This document shows positions 19,588 to 31,255 of a DNA stretch of 64,000 bases, piece by piece. The stretch is from contig JAXMBX010000001.1 of NCBI GenBank assembly GCA_046349635.1, forward strand, positions 248,001 to 312,000. The letters run 5' to 3'. Position 1 is the first letter of the stretch. Each line of letters starts with the position of its first letter. The notes beneath the pieces are model-generated. The model saw only the letters and a list, made by a program, of their open reading frames with translations. It was not told where the DNA came from and ran no database searches. Source of the stretch: JAXMBX01 sp046349635 (lineage in GTDB: Bacteria > Planctomycetota > Planctomycetia > Planctomycetales > Planctomycetaceae). The position numbers and the translations under genes are program-made.

Positions 19588-19945
19588 GCGCCTTGAGGTC
19601 CGTAAGGCGACTGCGTGGTACAGGCGTTACAGCCGTCAAATTTGAACGGAACCGAAACACTCCCTTCGAGCCGCGATAAGCCTCACAAGCGGACAAAATT
19701 GCCCTCCAAATTTGCCCAGACGGACGAGCTTTTGCTTTCCAAAAGGTCTGCCCAGTCGATAAGATGAAATGAATCAAGGATCGTTGATTCAAACCGGATG
19801 GCGAAGACCTCTTCCAGGGAGGAGAGTCGTGGGCATCGCCATTAAAAACCTGCCGTCTGGCTTCCTCGGATTCGTTCCGCAGAAGCTCCCGCCTTCATCT
19901 TGATCCCCACTGGGGATAACGCGATCAATCCTGAGGAACCCCAAG
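19588..19945. other. intergenic region upstream of the PPC gene
   Basis: About 360 bases with no supported gene. A minus-strand frame of 95 codons at 19505-19792 runs through the terminator and is rejected. The region presumably contains the promoter of the PPC-domain gene. Confidence 0.4.
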
Positions 19946-22900
19946 ATGCGGTTGCCGAAATCTTTTTCCGTCTCCGGTCTGTTTGTCTCGCTCATGTGGT
20001 GCACTGTTCTGGGACTCTCCTTGTCTCCCAGTCCCGTCGCAGCCCAGCTTCCGCAAGCCCGGTTGTATGCGTTATCTCCGACCGGCGGACAGCAGGGAAC
20101 AACCGTGGACGTCAGCGTCGCCAACGGCGCGGATATCGAAGAGACCTACGCCCTCCTGTTTTCGCATCCGGGGATCACGGCAAAGAACAAGACCGCGATG
20201 GTCAATGGCAAAGCCGAACCGGTCAGCGGCCAGTTCCAGGTGACGATTGACGCCAAGGTGCCCCCCGGAATTTATGACGTCCGGACGCAAGGGCTGTACG
20301 GCATCTCCAATCCCCGCTGCTTTGTCGTGAGCGACAAGAAGGAGCAGGCGGAGGTAGAACCGAATAACACCCTCGAACAGGCCAACAAGGTCGCGCTCAA
20401 TTCGATCGTCAACGGCCTCTCGAACGCCGCCACCGACCTCGATTTCTTCAAGATCCCCGTCAAGAAGGGAGAGCGCGTCGTCGTGGTCTGTTCGGCGCAG
20501 GGAATCGACTCCAAGCTCGATCCCACGCTCGAACTCTATTCCCCCGAGGGGCGTCTGCTGCAGTACAACCGCAACCGGATCGGGACCGATCCGATCCTGG
20601 ATTTCGTCGCTGCCGCCGATGGCGAATACGCGGTCAAAGTCTATGACTTCCTGTACCAGGGGTCCGCGGATTATTTCTATCGCCTCGAAGTCCGGACCGG
20701 GCCGTATATCGATTTCATTCTTCCCCCGGCCGGTCTGGCAGGAAGCACCGGGGAATACATGCTGTACGGTCGCAATCTGCCGGGGGGAGCGGCCTCTCCC
20801 TTCAAGGTGGACGGGCAGCAGTTGCAGCAATTGAAAGTTTCGATCCCTTGGCCGCAGAACGTCACGAGTGCCCCGACGGCCCTCAATGTCTCCGCGGTGG
20901 GGGCGGGGCAGGAAGGTTTTTCGTATGTCTGGAATTCTCCGGCGGGGAATGCCAACCCCGTGATGATTTACACGGCGACTGCCCAGCCGATTGCAGAAGT
21001 CGAACCGAACGACAAACCGGAGCAGGCCCAGAAGGTGACGGTCCCCTCCGAAATCTATGGCCAGTTCCAGACGCGCGGCGATATCGACGACTTCTCGTTT
21101 GAAGCGAAAGCCAACCAGGTCTTCTGGATCGACGTCCTCGGCCAGCGGATCGGCTCGAATGCGGACCCGTACCTGATCGTGCAGCAGGTCACGAAAGACG
21201 CCAAGGGTGTCGAAACGGTCAAGCAATTGACCGCCCTTGATGACAACACCGCCAACCTGAAGCCGTTCGCGTTCGATACGCTGTCGAACGATCCGACCTA
21301 CCGGCTGGTGGTTCCCGCGGACGGAACCTATCGCGTCTCCGTCCGGGACCGTTACTTCGAAAGTCGGGGTGATCCTCGGCTGGTGTACCGCCTGGCGATT
21401 CGTCCCGAGAAACCGGAATACAAATTGTTCACGGTCGTTGCTGCTCCCAAGCCCGCCGATCAACAGACTCTGGCCGAACCGTGGGAACTGCAGTTGCGCA
21501 AGGGTGAGACCACAACGCTCGACGTTCTGGCCGAACGCCGCGACGGCTTCAGCCTCCCGATCGATGTCCGCGTCGAAGGTCTGCCGGCGGGTGTGACCGC
21601 ATCTCCGGCCACGATCCTCCCGGGCCAGAGTGCGACGACCCTCGTGCTGAGTTCGACCGACCAGGCCGCCCCATGGGGTGGCAGCATCAAGATCGTGGGT
21701 GTGCATCGGGTCGATGACCCTGCAGCGGTGCAGGCCGAAGCCACAGCCGATGCGAATCTGAAAGCGGCCCAGGCGGCATTGGCCAGTGTGCAGCAGGCGG
21801 GAGCGGGATTGGTCGCGCTGGCGAAATCCGCATCTGATACAGCCGCTGCGGTGACTGCAGCGACGCAGAACAAGCAGGATCCCGAACTGCAGAAATTGAA
21901 ACAGGAAACGGACAAGGCGAATGCCGCCGCACAGGCTGCACTCGCCGCGCAGACCGCCGCCGTGGCGGTTGCGGATAAGAAAGTCAAAGACCTGACCGCT
22001 GCCCTCGCGGCTGCGAAGCAGGCTCGTGCCACCGCGGTCAAGGAAATCGCCCAGGCCGCCCAGCCGGGAACCATCGTCTGGGGTCGGGGTGCGGGTCTCG
22101 CCTCGGAAACGCGATTGGCGCGGGACTTGACGCTCGCCGTCAACAAGGAAGCCGCCCCGGTGCAGATTCTGGATGCCCCGTTGAACCTGCAGGTCTCACA
22201 GGGGAGCCAGCTTTTGATTCCTGCCAAGGTCGCGAAGCGGAACGGCTTTGACGACGCTATCGCGATGGCCTTTACCGGCCAGCCCGCGAATCTCGCCGTG
22301 GAAGCCAAGCCGATTCCCAAGGGAAAAGATACCGAACTGCAGAAGCTGGTCATCGCACCGAATGTCGCCCCGGGGACTTATCAGTTGAACCTCCGTGGCC
22401 AGGCCACGGTCTCCTATCGTCGCTGCGTCGAAGCTGCGGACAAGGCCCAGAAGGTCAAAGAAGAAGCGGACAAGGCCCTCGCCGCAGGTCAGGCGGAATT
22501 GAAGAAAGTGACCGACGCGAAGGCCGCCGTCGACAAGAAGCTGGCCGATGCCCAGGCCGCTGCGAAAGCGATCATGGATCAGCAGGCGAAGTTCGCCCAG
22601 AATGCGGCTGCGGAAGTGAAAGCGCTGGCGGACAAACGCAAAACGCAGTTGGAGCAACTCTCCCAGCAGGCGGCGGCCACCGCCAAGCTGGCGGGTGAGC
22701 AGGCGGCTGCCGCCAAGGCCGCTCTGGACAAGGATGCCGCGAACAAGTCACTGGCGGATGCGAACGGTGTGGCGCAGAAACTGGCCGTCGACACCGCCGC
22801 CGCCGCCAAAGCAGTCGCCGAGGCATTGGAAGCCGCCCAGAAGGGGGGCGACGCGGAAGCTGCCAAAGCCCTCGAAGCCGCTAAGCAGGATCTCGCCAAG

Positions 22901-23434
22901 AAACTCGCCGACGCCCAGGCAGTCGTGAAAGCGGCGACCGATGAACAAGCCGCCGTGGCGAAAACCGTCGCCGCCGAAACGGAAAAACTGAAGCCCCTCA
23001 TGGCAGCCAAGACTGACGCCGATGCCAAAGCCGCTGCGGCCGCCAAAGTGGCCACCGCCGCCAACGTCGTCGTCTTCGCGAACGCTCAGCCGATCACGAT
23101 CACCGTCAAGCCGGGCCCGGCCACGCTCGCCTTGACCGTCCCCAACAACGGCAGCTTGAAGCAGAACACGAAGATGGAGGTCAAAGTCGTCGCGAATCGC
23201 CTGAACGGTTTCGCGGGCCCGATCACCGTCTCGCTGCTGCTCCCCCCGGGGGCCAAGGGACTGCAGGCGGAACCGGTGACGATCCCCGCAGGGAAGAATG
23301 ACGCCACCCTCGTAGTGCAGGCGGCCGCCGATGCTCCTGAAGGAGCATTAGCGAACGTCGTGGTGCATGGGGCCGTCGATTTCAACGGTCCGACCACGAT
23401 TGATCAGCCCCTCGCCGTCACGATCACGAAATAA
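19946..23434 (+). CDS. large secreted PPC-domain protein with coiled-coil insertions
   Basis: A 1162-residue exported protein. A signal peptide (SGLFVSLMWCTVLGLSLS, then VAA-Q) is followed by an N-terminal Ig-like part and two pre-peptidase C-terminal-like domains, each opened by EVEPN (AEVEPNNTLEQANKV and AEVEPNDKPEQAQKV). Two long Ala/Lys/Gln-rich helical stretches, about residues 590-700 and 825-1040, interrupt Ig-like domains: sequence before and after each (IKIVGVHRV...GTIVWGRGAG; LRGQATVSYRR...NAQPITITV) looks continuous in the usual family layout. The frame is intact throughout. It stands between the DUF1549/DUF1553 and cytochrome-WD40 genes, a recurrent planctomycete trio. Probably extracytoplasmic scaffold or binding protein; exact role unknown. 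Confidence 0.85.
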   Translation: MRLPKSFSVSGLFVSLMWCTVLGLSLSPSPVAAQLPQARLYALSPTGGQQGTTVDVSVANGADIEETYALLFSHPGITAKNKTAMVNGKAEPVSGQFQVTIDAKVPPGIYDVRTQGLYGISNPRCFVVSDKKEQAEVEPNNTLEQANKVALNSIVNGLSNAATDLDFFKIPVKKGERVVVVCSAQGIDSKLDPTLELYSPEGRLLQYNRNRIGTDPILDFVAAADGEYAVKVYDFLYQGSADYFYRLEVRTGPYIDFILPPAGLAGSTGEYMLYGRNLPGGAASPFKVDGQQLQQLKVSIPWPQNVTSAPTALNVSAVGAGQEGFSYVWNSPAGNANPVMIYTATAQPIAEVEPNDKPEQAQKVTVPSEIYGQFQTRGDIDDFSFEAKANQVFWIDVLGQRIGSNADPYLIVQQVTKDAKGVETVKQLTALDDNTANLKPFAFDTLSNDPTYRLVVPADGTYRVSVRDRYFESRGDPRLVYRLAIRPEKPEYKLFTVVAAPKPADQQTLAEPWELQLRKGETTTLDVLAERRDGFSLPIDVRVEGLPAGVTASPATILPGQSATTLVLSSTDQAAPWGGSIKIVGVHRVDDPAAVQAEATADANLKAAQAALASVQQAGAGLVALAKSASDTAAAVTAATQNKQDPELQKLKQETDKANAAAQAALAAQTAAVAVADKKVKDLTAALAAAKQARATAVKEIAQAAQPGTIVWGRGAGLASETRLARDLTLAVNKEAAPVQILDAPLNLQVSQGSQLLIPAKVAKRNGFDDAIAMAFTGQPANLAVEAKPIPKGKDTELQKLVIAPNVAPGTYQLNLRGQATVSYRRCVEAADKAQKVKEEADKALAAGQAELKKVTDAKAAVDKKLADAQAAAKAIMDQQAKFAQNAAAEVKALADKRKTQLEQLSQQAAATAKLAGEQAAAAKAALDKDAANKSLADANGVAQKLAVDTAAAAKAVAEALEAAQKGGDAEAAKALEAAKQDLAKKLADAQAVVKAATDEQAAVAKTVAAETEKLKPLMAAKTDADAKAAAAAKVATAANVVVFANAQPITITVKPGPATLALTVPNNGSLKQNTKMEVKVVANRLNGFAGPITVSLLLPPGAKGLQAEPVTIPAGKNDATLVVQAAADAPEGALANVVVHGAVDFNGPTTIDQPLAVTITK

Positions 23435-23508
23435 CTGTAACTCATCACCAGAGATTCGGCACAACACCAACTGAGACGCGGGACGACCGCTTTTACGGAG
23501 AAAGATTC

Positions 23509-23973
23509 ATGCGACAACGGACGCTGTGGGCCGCCACCCTCGGAATGGTGCTTCTGTGCGGATTCTCATTAATCGTTTCGGCGGCGGAACCGGACAAGAA
23601 GGCCCCCCTCAAGCCCATCGTCCCGGAAGATCCCAAGCTTGGGCGTCCCGTCGACTTCGAGCGCGATCTCTTTCCGATCCTGGAAGCAAACTGCATCGCC
23701 TGCCATAACCTGGCGGTGAAAGAAAACAATCTGAACCTCGAGGACATCGAAAATATCCTCAAGGGAGGCAAGAACGGCAAGGCGGTCATCGCCCGCGATC
23801 GGATAAAAGCCTCCTGTATCGGGTCGCCGCGCATCTGCAAGGCCCCGCGATGCCCCCTCCCCGGCAACAAGGTGGAAGCGAATGCCTTCACCCCCGGGAG
23901 CTTGGAATCCTGCGGCAGTGGATCGTCGAGGGGGCCGGTGGTGGCGCCGCCGGATCCGGACCTGACATCGTAG
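23509..23973 (+). CDS. planctomycete cytochrome domain, N-terminal part of cytochrome-WD40 gene
   Basis: Begins with a signal peptide (AATLGMVLLCGFSLIVSAAE), then the planctomycete cytochrome C domain: VDFERDLFPILEANCIACHN, where CIACH is the haem c site, and NNLNLEDIENILKGG. The expected continuation toward the GSL-type end (MPPPGNKVEANAFTP in another frame) is lost to shifts near 23810-23870. The ATG at 23509 lies after GGAGAAAG. It is followed at once by WD40-type sequence in shifting frames, so I take 23509-26430 as one gene. The gene is 74 bases after the PPC gene on the same strand and probably shares its transcript. Confidence 0.78.
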   Translation: MRQRTLWAATLGMVLLCGFSLIVSAAEPDKKAPLKPIVPEDPKLGRPVDFERDLFPILEANCIACHNLAVKENNLNLEDIENILKGGKNGKAVIARDRIKASCIGSPRICKAPRCPLPGNKVEANAFTPGSLESCGSGSSRGPVVAPPDPDLTS

Positions 23974-24179
23974 CGAGGCCCCGTCGTTGGGTTCCCAGGC
24001 CATCTACACGTTGTCCGTGACGGGCCGGCGGCCAGTTCACCGCCTGCGGTCGCGCACGAATCCAGATCCAGCGGCTCTATCATCTGCCGACCGACAGCGG
24101 CCCCACATCTCGTCGATCCAGACCTCGCCGCCCTGAAGAGAACGGCGAAAAACCTCTGTATACCGCCCCTCCCGCCCAT

Positions 24180-26430
24180 CGCGATCTGGTCCATGCCCCT
24201 CGCGTTCAGCCCGGACGGTTCGACGCTCGCATCCGGGGATTATCGCTCCGTAAAATTGTGGAAACGTCCCTCAATGCGATCCGCCATGAATTCGCCCGCC
24301 GCCTCCGCCATCAAGGCGGTCGCTGTTTCGAATGACGGCAAGTGGCTCGCCACCGGGGCGTCGATCATCTGATCCGGCTCTGGAATCTCGCCGATGGGAA
24401 GCCGGGGCCGGTTCTGGAAGGGCACACCGCCGCCATCACGGCGGTCGCGTTCTCTCCCGATCAATCGAAACTCGTGGCCGCCGCGGACAAGACCCTCCGC
24501 CTCTGGCCGGTGGCCGGAGGCGACACTTGCCTTGGGCCCCCTGCGAGCAGATCGTCCAGGGCTGGCCGTGAATCCCAAGGGGATTTGGTGGCCGCAGCCC
24601 AGGCAGGGGACAGGTCCAGTTGTGGCAGATTTCAGGAACGGACAAGCCCGCGTTAGTCGCCAGTAAAGTCTTGAAGGGACATGCCCAGACCATCACCTCC
24701 GTGGCATTCGTTGCCCCGGCGGGCTGATTGATTGTGACCGGTTCCGAGGATGGCACCGTCTCTGGAAAGCTGCGGATGCCTCGCAGGTCCGCGCCGGTCA
24801 CGCACGGTACTCCGATTGGCGCGATCGCCGTGAAGCCGGATAGCTCGCAGATCGCCACCGCCGGCGGTAACTATGTCCGCCTCTGGCAAGCCACGGATGG
24901 GAAACAACTCGCGGAACTGAAAGGGGACATCCGGTCCGACCGGCTGGTAGCGAAGTTGACCGCCGACGAACGGGATGCCGTCGCGGCGATTGCGACTGCG
25001 GGAAGCCAGCCTGAAACGCCCGAGACCGAACTGAAAGCCAAGGAGGAATCCGTCAAGAAAGCGACCGAGGCCGTCCCTCCCGCCGAGAAGGCCGTGAAGG
25101 ATGCTGAGGACAAAGTCAAACCGGCCATGGACAAAGCGGACGCCGCCAAAAAAGCCTTCGAAGCGAAGAAGGATGACAAAGCCCTCGAAAAGGCCAAAGC
25201 GGATGCGGACAAAGCACTGACCGATGCCCAGGCTGCCGTGAAGGGGGCGACCGATGCACTGGCCGCCGCCAAGCGCAGTGCTGGAAGCGGCTAAAGAAAA
25301 CCGCCGAGATCGGCAAGGCCCTCGTCGAATCGGAAAAGAAAGCGGTCGAAGCCGCCAAGGTGAGTCGGACCAATGTCGCCGCGCGATCCAAAGCCTCACA
25401 GGGAAGCCGCCGCTAAGGCACAGCAGCCGATCCGCGCGCGTCGCCTGGTCGCGGGATGGAAAACTGCTCGCGACCGCCGGAGGACGACCAGCTGGTCCCA
25501 CACCTGGCGCCGGATGGCAGCGGAATCGAAGTCCTCACCGGACACAAGGCCCCCGTCACCGGGCTCGCGTTCGGCAACGGTCTGGACGTTATCTCCGTCT
25601 CGACCGATCAGACTGCCCGGGACTGGAACCTGGCCCCCGAGTGGAAACTGGCCGGACAGATCGGCCCCAAGGCGGATGCCCCGCTCGACCTGAAACAATC
25701 TCCGTTTGTGGATCGAGTCTCCGCACTCGCTTTCAGCCCGGACGGAAAACTGCTCGCGACGGGCGGGGCGATCCTGGCGGCCAGTTGATGCTCTGGGATG
25801 TGGAGAAGCTCGCTCGTCCGGGACTTGAAGATGCCCACAGCGACGTCGTCATGGGTATCGATTTCTCCCGCGACGGGACGAAGATGGCCTCCTGCGGCGC
25901 GGACAAGTTCGTGCGGGTCTTCGATCCGGGCACCGGCAAGCAGATCAAGTCGTTCGAAGGACACACCAATCACGTTCTGGACGTCGCCTTTGAGGGGACG
26001 GCGTGATCCTCGCCTCCTCCGGCAGGACAACGCGGTCAAGATCACCTGGAGCCTGGAGACCGGCGAGCAGGTCCGCGATCGCCCTCTTCACCAAGCAGGC
26101 GACGCCCTGCAGTTCGTGGGACAGGACCAACACGATCATCGAGCTGCACGGCGAGGACACCGACCGTGCGCCCTCATCAACTCCGACAACGCGGCCCAGG
26201 TCCGGGCCTTCGGCGGGCCAGGGGACTACATGTACAGCGTCGCCCGCGACCGGGGACCAGCTCGTCATCGGCGGTGGCGAGGAGGAATCCCTGCGGGTCT
26301 GGAACCTCGCCGATGCCAGACTCTCGCCACCTTCGCCCCCCAAACCCCCGACACAAATGGTCGGAGCAGAAGTAGATCTTGCGGTGATGGAGATCGAGAC
26401 CTCTACAATCACCACAGATTTGAGGGTTGA
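24180..26430 (+). CDS. WD40 repeat region with coiled-coil insertion (frame interrupted)
   Basis: Remainder of the cytochrome-WD40 protein, readable only by joining many frames. WD40-like blades recur: PLAFSPDGSTLASGD, AVAFSPDQSKLVAAADKTLR, RVSALAFSPDGKLLATGG, MGIDFSRDGTKMASCGADKF and KSFEGHTNHVLDVAFEG. Between blades, at about 25010-25300, lies a Lys/Ala/Glu coiled coil (KEESVKKATEAVPPAEKAVK, DADKALTDAQAAVKGATDAL) like those inserted in the preceding PPC protein. Exported with the haem domain; the propeller is likely a protein-binding platform. The C-terminal end is uncertain. At least eight shifts make this the most damaged gene here, so real decay cannot be excluded. Confidence 0.68.
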
Positions 26431-26589
26431 ATAAAACCTGACCTCACACTCTCTGTGCCCGGGACCCTTCGACGCGGTCCCCTTGTGAATGCATCCTCGT
26501 CTCACGCGGGCCGAATACTGGCTCTGAAACGTCCGTCGATTCCGCAACTCCACTCTGTTGGCTCTGTGCTGAAAACTATAGCGCGCTTC

Positions 26590-27052
26590 CCCGACGGCTG
26601 GGACATCGAGCGGCAATTCAACAAGACCTCGCATGGGTTGGCCGCGCGGAACTGATTCAGACGCTGTTCGAGATGTTTAACAATGGCTGGATCGACGCTC
26701 GCCACGCAACGGGCAGGTCATTCCCATGGATACCGCAACGATCACAGCCTCGCTGGCGGAAAGCGGCCTGGAATCGATGAACACGAACCAGGTACTGGTT
26801 GACGCAACTCGGAGGCTCGATCTGGAAGCCTTCGCCGCTCCGAATTGGGAGTGGTACCTGCAGGAGGACATTGCGACCGAGATTTCAGCACCAGGCTATC
26901 TGACCGGGACGACCGCATGGCTGGTCCTCCATTACCTCGAAAATCTGCACCTGATGGGATACGAAGTCGATCCCGGGACCATCCGCTGGGAAACAGTCGG
27001 CGAGTGGGAAGCAACGTACTGGAAAACACTGCCGCGCCGGACACCGCGTTGA
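26590..27052 (+). CDS. conserved-looking hypothetical protein (5' part in another frame)
   Basis: The open part from the ATG at 26726 gives 108 residues (VLVDATRRLDLEAFAAPNWE, GTTAWLVLHYLENLHLMGYE). Sequence upstream in a neighbouring frame reads coherently into it (QQDLAWVGRAELIQTLFEMF, NNGWIDARHA), so the true protein probably starts near 26590 or earlier and suffers one shift around 26715. Soluble, acidic, aromatic-rich; no family recognised. It is not part of an obvious operon. An antisense frame over the same bases is less protein-like. Confidence 0.45.
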
Positions 27053-27292
27053 GTTTTACTGGGTCAGGGAACTGGATCATTCGTCACCACACAAATCGAT
27101 CCGTTGGCTTCGTCTGGACAAGTTTGTGCGATTTCCGCGACGGATGGAATATTCACTGGCAGTAGTGATGCAACCGGAATTCCGAGTAATATGCGTAGAA
27201 TTCCCGCCCGTTCTCTTTCCCAAAATCCACGCCGCTGAGTATCATCGACGAATCGAATTTTGATCTTCGATAACAGGCGGAAAGGAAAGACC

Positions 27293-28579
<1,287 letters not shown>

Positions 28580-28663
28580 CCGAACGGGGCGATAATGCCC
28601 GCCGGAATCCGTCTGTTTTGGGGGGACAAAATCCGGCCCGGATTGCCCGGATCCCATCAATTT

Positions 28664-28742
28664 GACGTGGAGCGTCTGTCGCGGCGATAATCTCGTGAAA
28701 AATATCGATTTTGACGCGACACAAAAGCGTGATACGCTCTAG
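28664..28742. repeat. 79-nt intergenic element, copy 1
   Basis: Aligns without gaps to 42657-42735. The outer 21 nt (GACGTGGAGCGTCTGTCGCG plus one base) match at 20 positions, the central 28 nt diverge, and the final 30 nt match at 25. It contains the inverted pair TGTCGCG/CGCGACA and a small terminal hairpin AGCGT-GAT-ACGCT. It lies upstream of the FHA-GAF-PP2C gene. TTGACG within it, 16 bases before TACGCT, could be a promoter. Confidence 0.6.
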
Positions 28743-28827
28743 AATCGACGTTCGGGCCGGCGCTTCTCTCTCCTCTTCCTACTCGCGTCGGTCCGCAGGA
28801 TCGCATTGCCGCGGGAGTATTTCGAAG

Positions 28828-30509
28828 ATGGCCAGCCTGGTGTTGTTGCAGGATGGGAAGTCACAGAACTTCGCCTTGGACAAGGATGAAGCATTCGTGG
28901 GCCGGTTGCCCGAATGTGAAATCCAGCTCGATTCCAACATGGTCTCGCGCAAACATGCGCGGGTCTTTCGCGACGGAGGCCAGTTCTTCATCGAAGACCT
29001 GGGGAGCGGCAACGGCACCACCGTCAACGGGGAGCGACTGGCGGGACGCCGGGCGCTGATCCACGCCGATCGGATCAAGATCGGCCCCATGCTCCTCCGC
29101 TACGAAGCCAAGGCCACCAGCGGGGGCGGGCAGGGGAGCACTTACAGTGATTCTCCCGATTCCGCGACGTTCGGCATCCAGCTCTCCAACGATGATGCGC
29201 ATGCCACTCAGATCATGGGGGCACTCACGAATGCCAGTCCCCTCGGCTCGTTGCAGGTCCGCCCCGAGGCGAAACTGAAGGGGGTCGTCGAAATCACCCG
29301 CAGCCTGGCCGGGGTCGTCGATCTCGACACGCTGCTCCCGAAGATCCTCGACACGCTGTTCGGCATTTTCCCCCAGGCGGATCGGGGCTGTATTCTCCTA
29401 CATGATGACGTTGCGAACAAACTACGTCCCAAGGCGATCAAGCGCGCCGCTCCGATGATGATGAATCGGTCAAACTCAGCCGCACGATCCTGAATAAGGT
29501 CCTGACCGAAAAAACCGGCATCCTCTCCGCCGATGCCGCCAACGATTCCCGCTTCAGCGCCTCCGAGTCCATCTCGAATTTCACGATCCGCTCCATGATG
29601 TGCGTCCCGATGCTCGGCTTGGACGGGAACCCGATGGGGGTCATCAATCTCGACACCCAGAACCCCATGAACCAGTTCCAGAAGGACGATCTGGACCTGC
29701 TCCTCGCGGTCGCCTCCCAGGCCGCCATGTCCTATGAAAGTGCCCGCCTGCTGGTCACCTACATGGAGAAGCAGAAGCAGGACAGCGAAATGGGAATCGC
29801 CCGCAAGGTGCAACAGGCACTCTTGCCGGAGCAGTTCCCCGAAGTGAACGGGTACCAGTTCTACGCGTCCTACGACGCCGCCCAGGCGGTCGGCGGGGAT
29901 TACTACGGCTGCACGCTGCTGGAGAAAGGAAACAAAATCTGCCTCGCGTTCGGCGACGTCGCGGGGAAGGGGGTGCCCGCGTCACTCGTGATGTCCCGCC
30001 TCTCCAGCGTGGTCGAAAGCACCCTGAACTTCGTCTCCGATGCCGGCCAGGCGGTCGAGCGGATTAACCACCACATGTGTTCCAACGCCGTCGAGGGGCG
30101 TTTTGTCACATTCGTCCTGACGATCATCGATTTCAAGAAGCACCGCTGCACCTTTGTCAACGCGGGGCACATGTCGCCGATCATCCGGCGGGCGAACGGA
30201 ACGCTGGAAGAGCTGCCCGAAGACGCAGTCGGCCTGCCGATCGGAGTCGCGGATGAGTTCCCGTACGAAGTCGTGGAGCGCGACCTGCAACCGGGGGACA
30301 CCGTCGTGATCTACACCGATGGCGTCAGCGAGGCCATGAACCCGCAGAACGAGCTGTTCACCATCGAACGGCTCCGCGACTTGGTCCGGGAGAATGCGCT
30401 CCCTCCCTCCGATCTCGCGAAGAAGATCCTGGAGGAAGTCCGCAAGCACGCGAACGGGCGCGCCCAGAACGATGACATCACGCTCATGGCCTTCGGCCGC
30501 TCGCGGTAA
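28828..30509 (+). CDS. FHA-GAF-PP2C (RsbU/SpoIIE type) serine phosphatase (frame interrupted)
   Basis: Cytosolic signalling protein. The FHA domain at the N-terminus shows FVGRLPECEIQLD, VSRKHARVF and LGSGNGTTVNGERL, binding phosphothreonine. A GAF domain spans about residues 150-310 (VVEITRSLAGVVDLDTLL ... MCVPMLGLDGNPMGVINLD). The PP2C-type phosphatase follows with GGDYYG, FGDVAGKGVPASLVM, NAGHMSP, YTDGVSEAM and NDDITLMAF, holding the metal-binding Asp residues. One shift near 29455 (AAPMMMN should read DDDESVKLS) splits it. The ATG at 28828 begins MASLVLLQDGK; the preceding 39 codons look non-coding. Such enzymes dephosphorylate anti-sigma antagonists; the partner is not in this window. 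Confidence 0.85.
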
Positions 30510-30545
30510 CCATGCCGGTGCGAAATAAACGGTGTGAAAGAAAAA

Positions 30546-30580
30546 AGAGGCGGCCGGAAAATTCCGACCGCCTCTCTTTG
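30546..30580 (-). terminator. rho-independent terminator for the 30613-30966 gene
   Basis: On the minus strand, AGAGGCGG and CCGCCTCT arms with a short inner stem are followed by six T residues. It sits between convergent genes and may also slow plus-strand transcription, although its plus-strand T-tract is weak. Confidence 0.8.
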
Positions 30581-30612
30581 GTTCTGGCCTCCGTGCCGGA
30601 CGACGTTGGTTC

Positions 30613-30966
30613 TCAGGATGTCATGGGCGTGGTTGCGGACGTCTGGGGAGGAACTCCGTTTTTCTCATAGCCGAGGCTCCGCACCACTTCGAGCACTTCG
30701 CTCCACGTGGGGAACATCCGGCCGGATTTGCGCTTGTACTCATCCATGGCACGCATGAATTCGATTTCATCCTGCGAGTAATCCCGTTCGCAGGTCGTGG
30801 GGTCGATCTTGCCGCGGCGTTCCACCTTGACCCGCCGTTCTCCCATCCGCCGCTCCGGACCCTTGTAGGCCGCGTCGGCTCCTTTTCTCCGGTCGCTTCC
30901 TCTGCGACGTTGTTCATCCCGACGATTCGCCGGAATTTCGGACTCTCTCTCTGCCAGCTTCACCAT
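30613..30966 (-). CDS. basic hypothetical protein with helical C-terminus
   Basis: A 117-residue soluble protein. The first half is strongly charged with Arg-Arg clusters (RRDEQRRRGSDRRKGAD, GPERRMGERRVKVERRG), probably disordered or nucleic-acid binding. The second half is a compact helical unit (DEIEFMRAMDEYKRKSGRMF, TWSEVLEVVRSLGYEK) that I believe recurs in planctomycete genomes but cannot name. No signal peptide. A good terminator follows 30 bases after the stop, so this is a monocistronic unit. Its ATG lies about 290 bases from the next gene. Confidence 0.7.
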   Translation of the reverse strand: MVKLAERESEIPANRRDEQRRRGSDRRKGADAAYKGPERRMGERRVKVERRGKIDPTTCERDYSQDEIEFMRAMDEYKRKSGRMFPTWSEVLEVVRSLGYEKNGVPPQTSATTPMTS

Positions 30967-31255
30967 GGTTGTTGTTCCTCACCTCTGGAATCATCTCAGG
31001 ACGCTCAGGTCCGCTCTCTCGTTCGGCCCGGACGTCCTCTCCTGAACTCACTTGACCCTTCCTGGCCGTTGTTTCCGGATTCTTCCGGGCGCAATCGGGG
31101 GTCTTAAAGTTTTCTCTCCGCAGAACTATAACCCCACTCTGCGGGTCGGCTGGAAAACTTCAGCGAATTCGGTCGGGCAAGCCGCGGAAAATATGCCGAC
31201 CGGACGACTGTGCCGGTTGTAGGGGAAAAACCGGTGATTTCGCGCAAAATCAGCC

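Noticed and set aside
20072..21706. A 544-codon open frame on the minus strand
   Set aside because: It is antisense to the intact PPC-domain gene, has no family features and is explained by the high GC of the coding strand.
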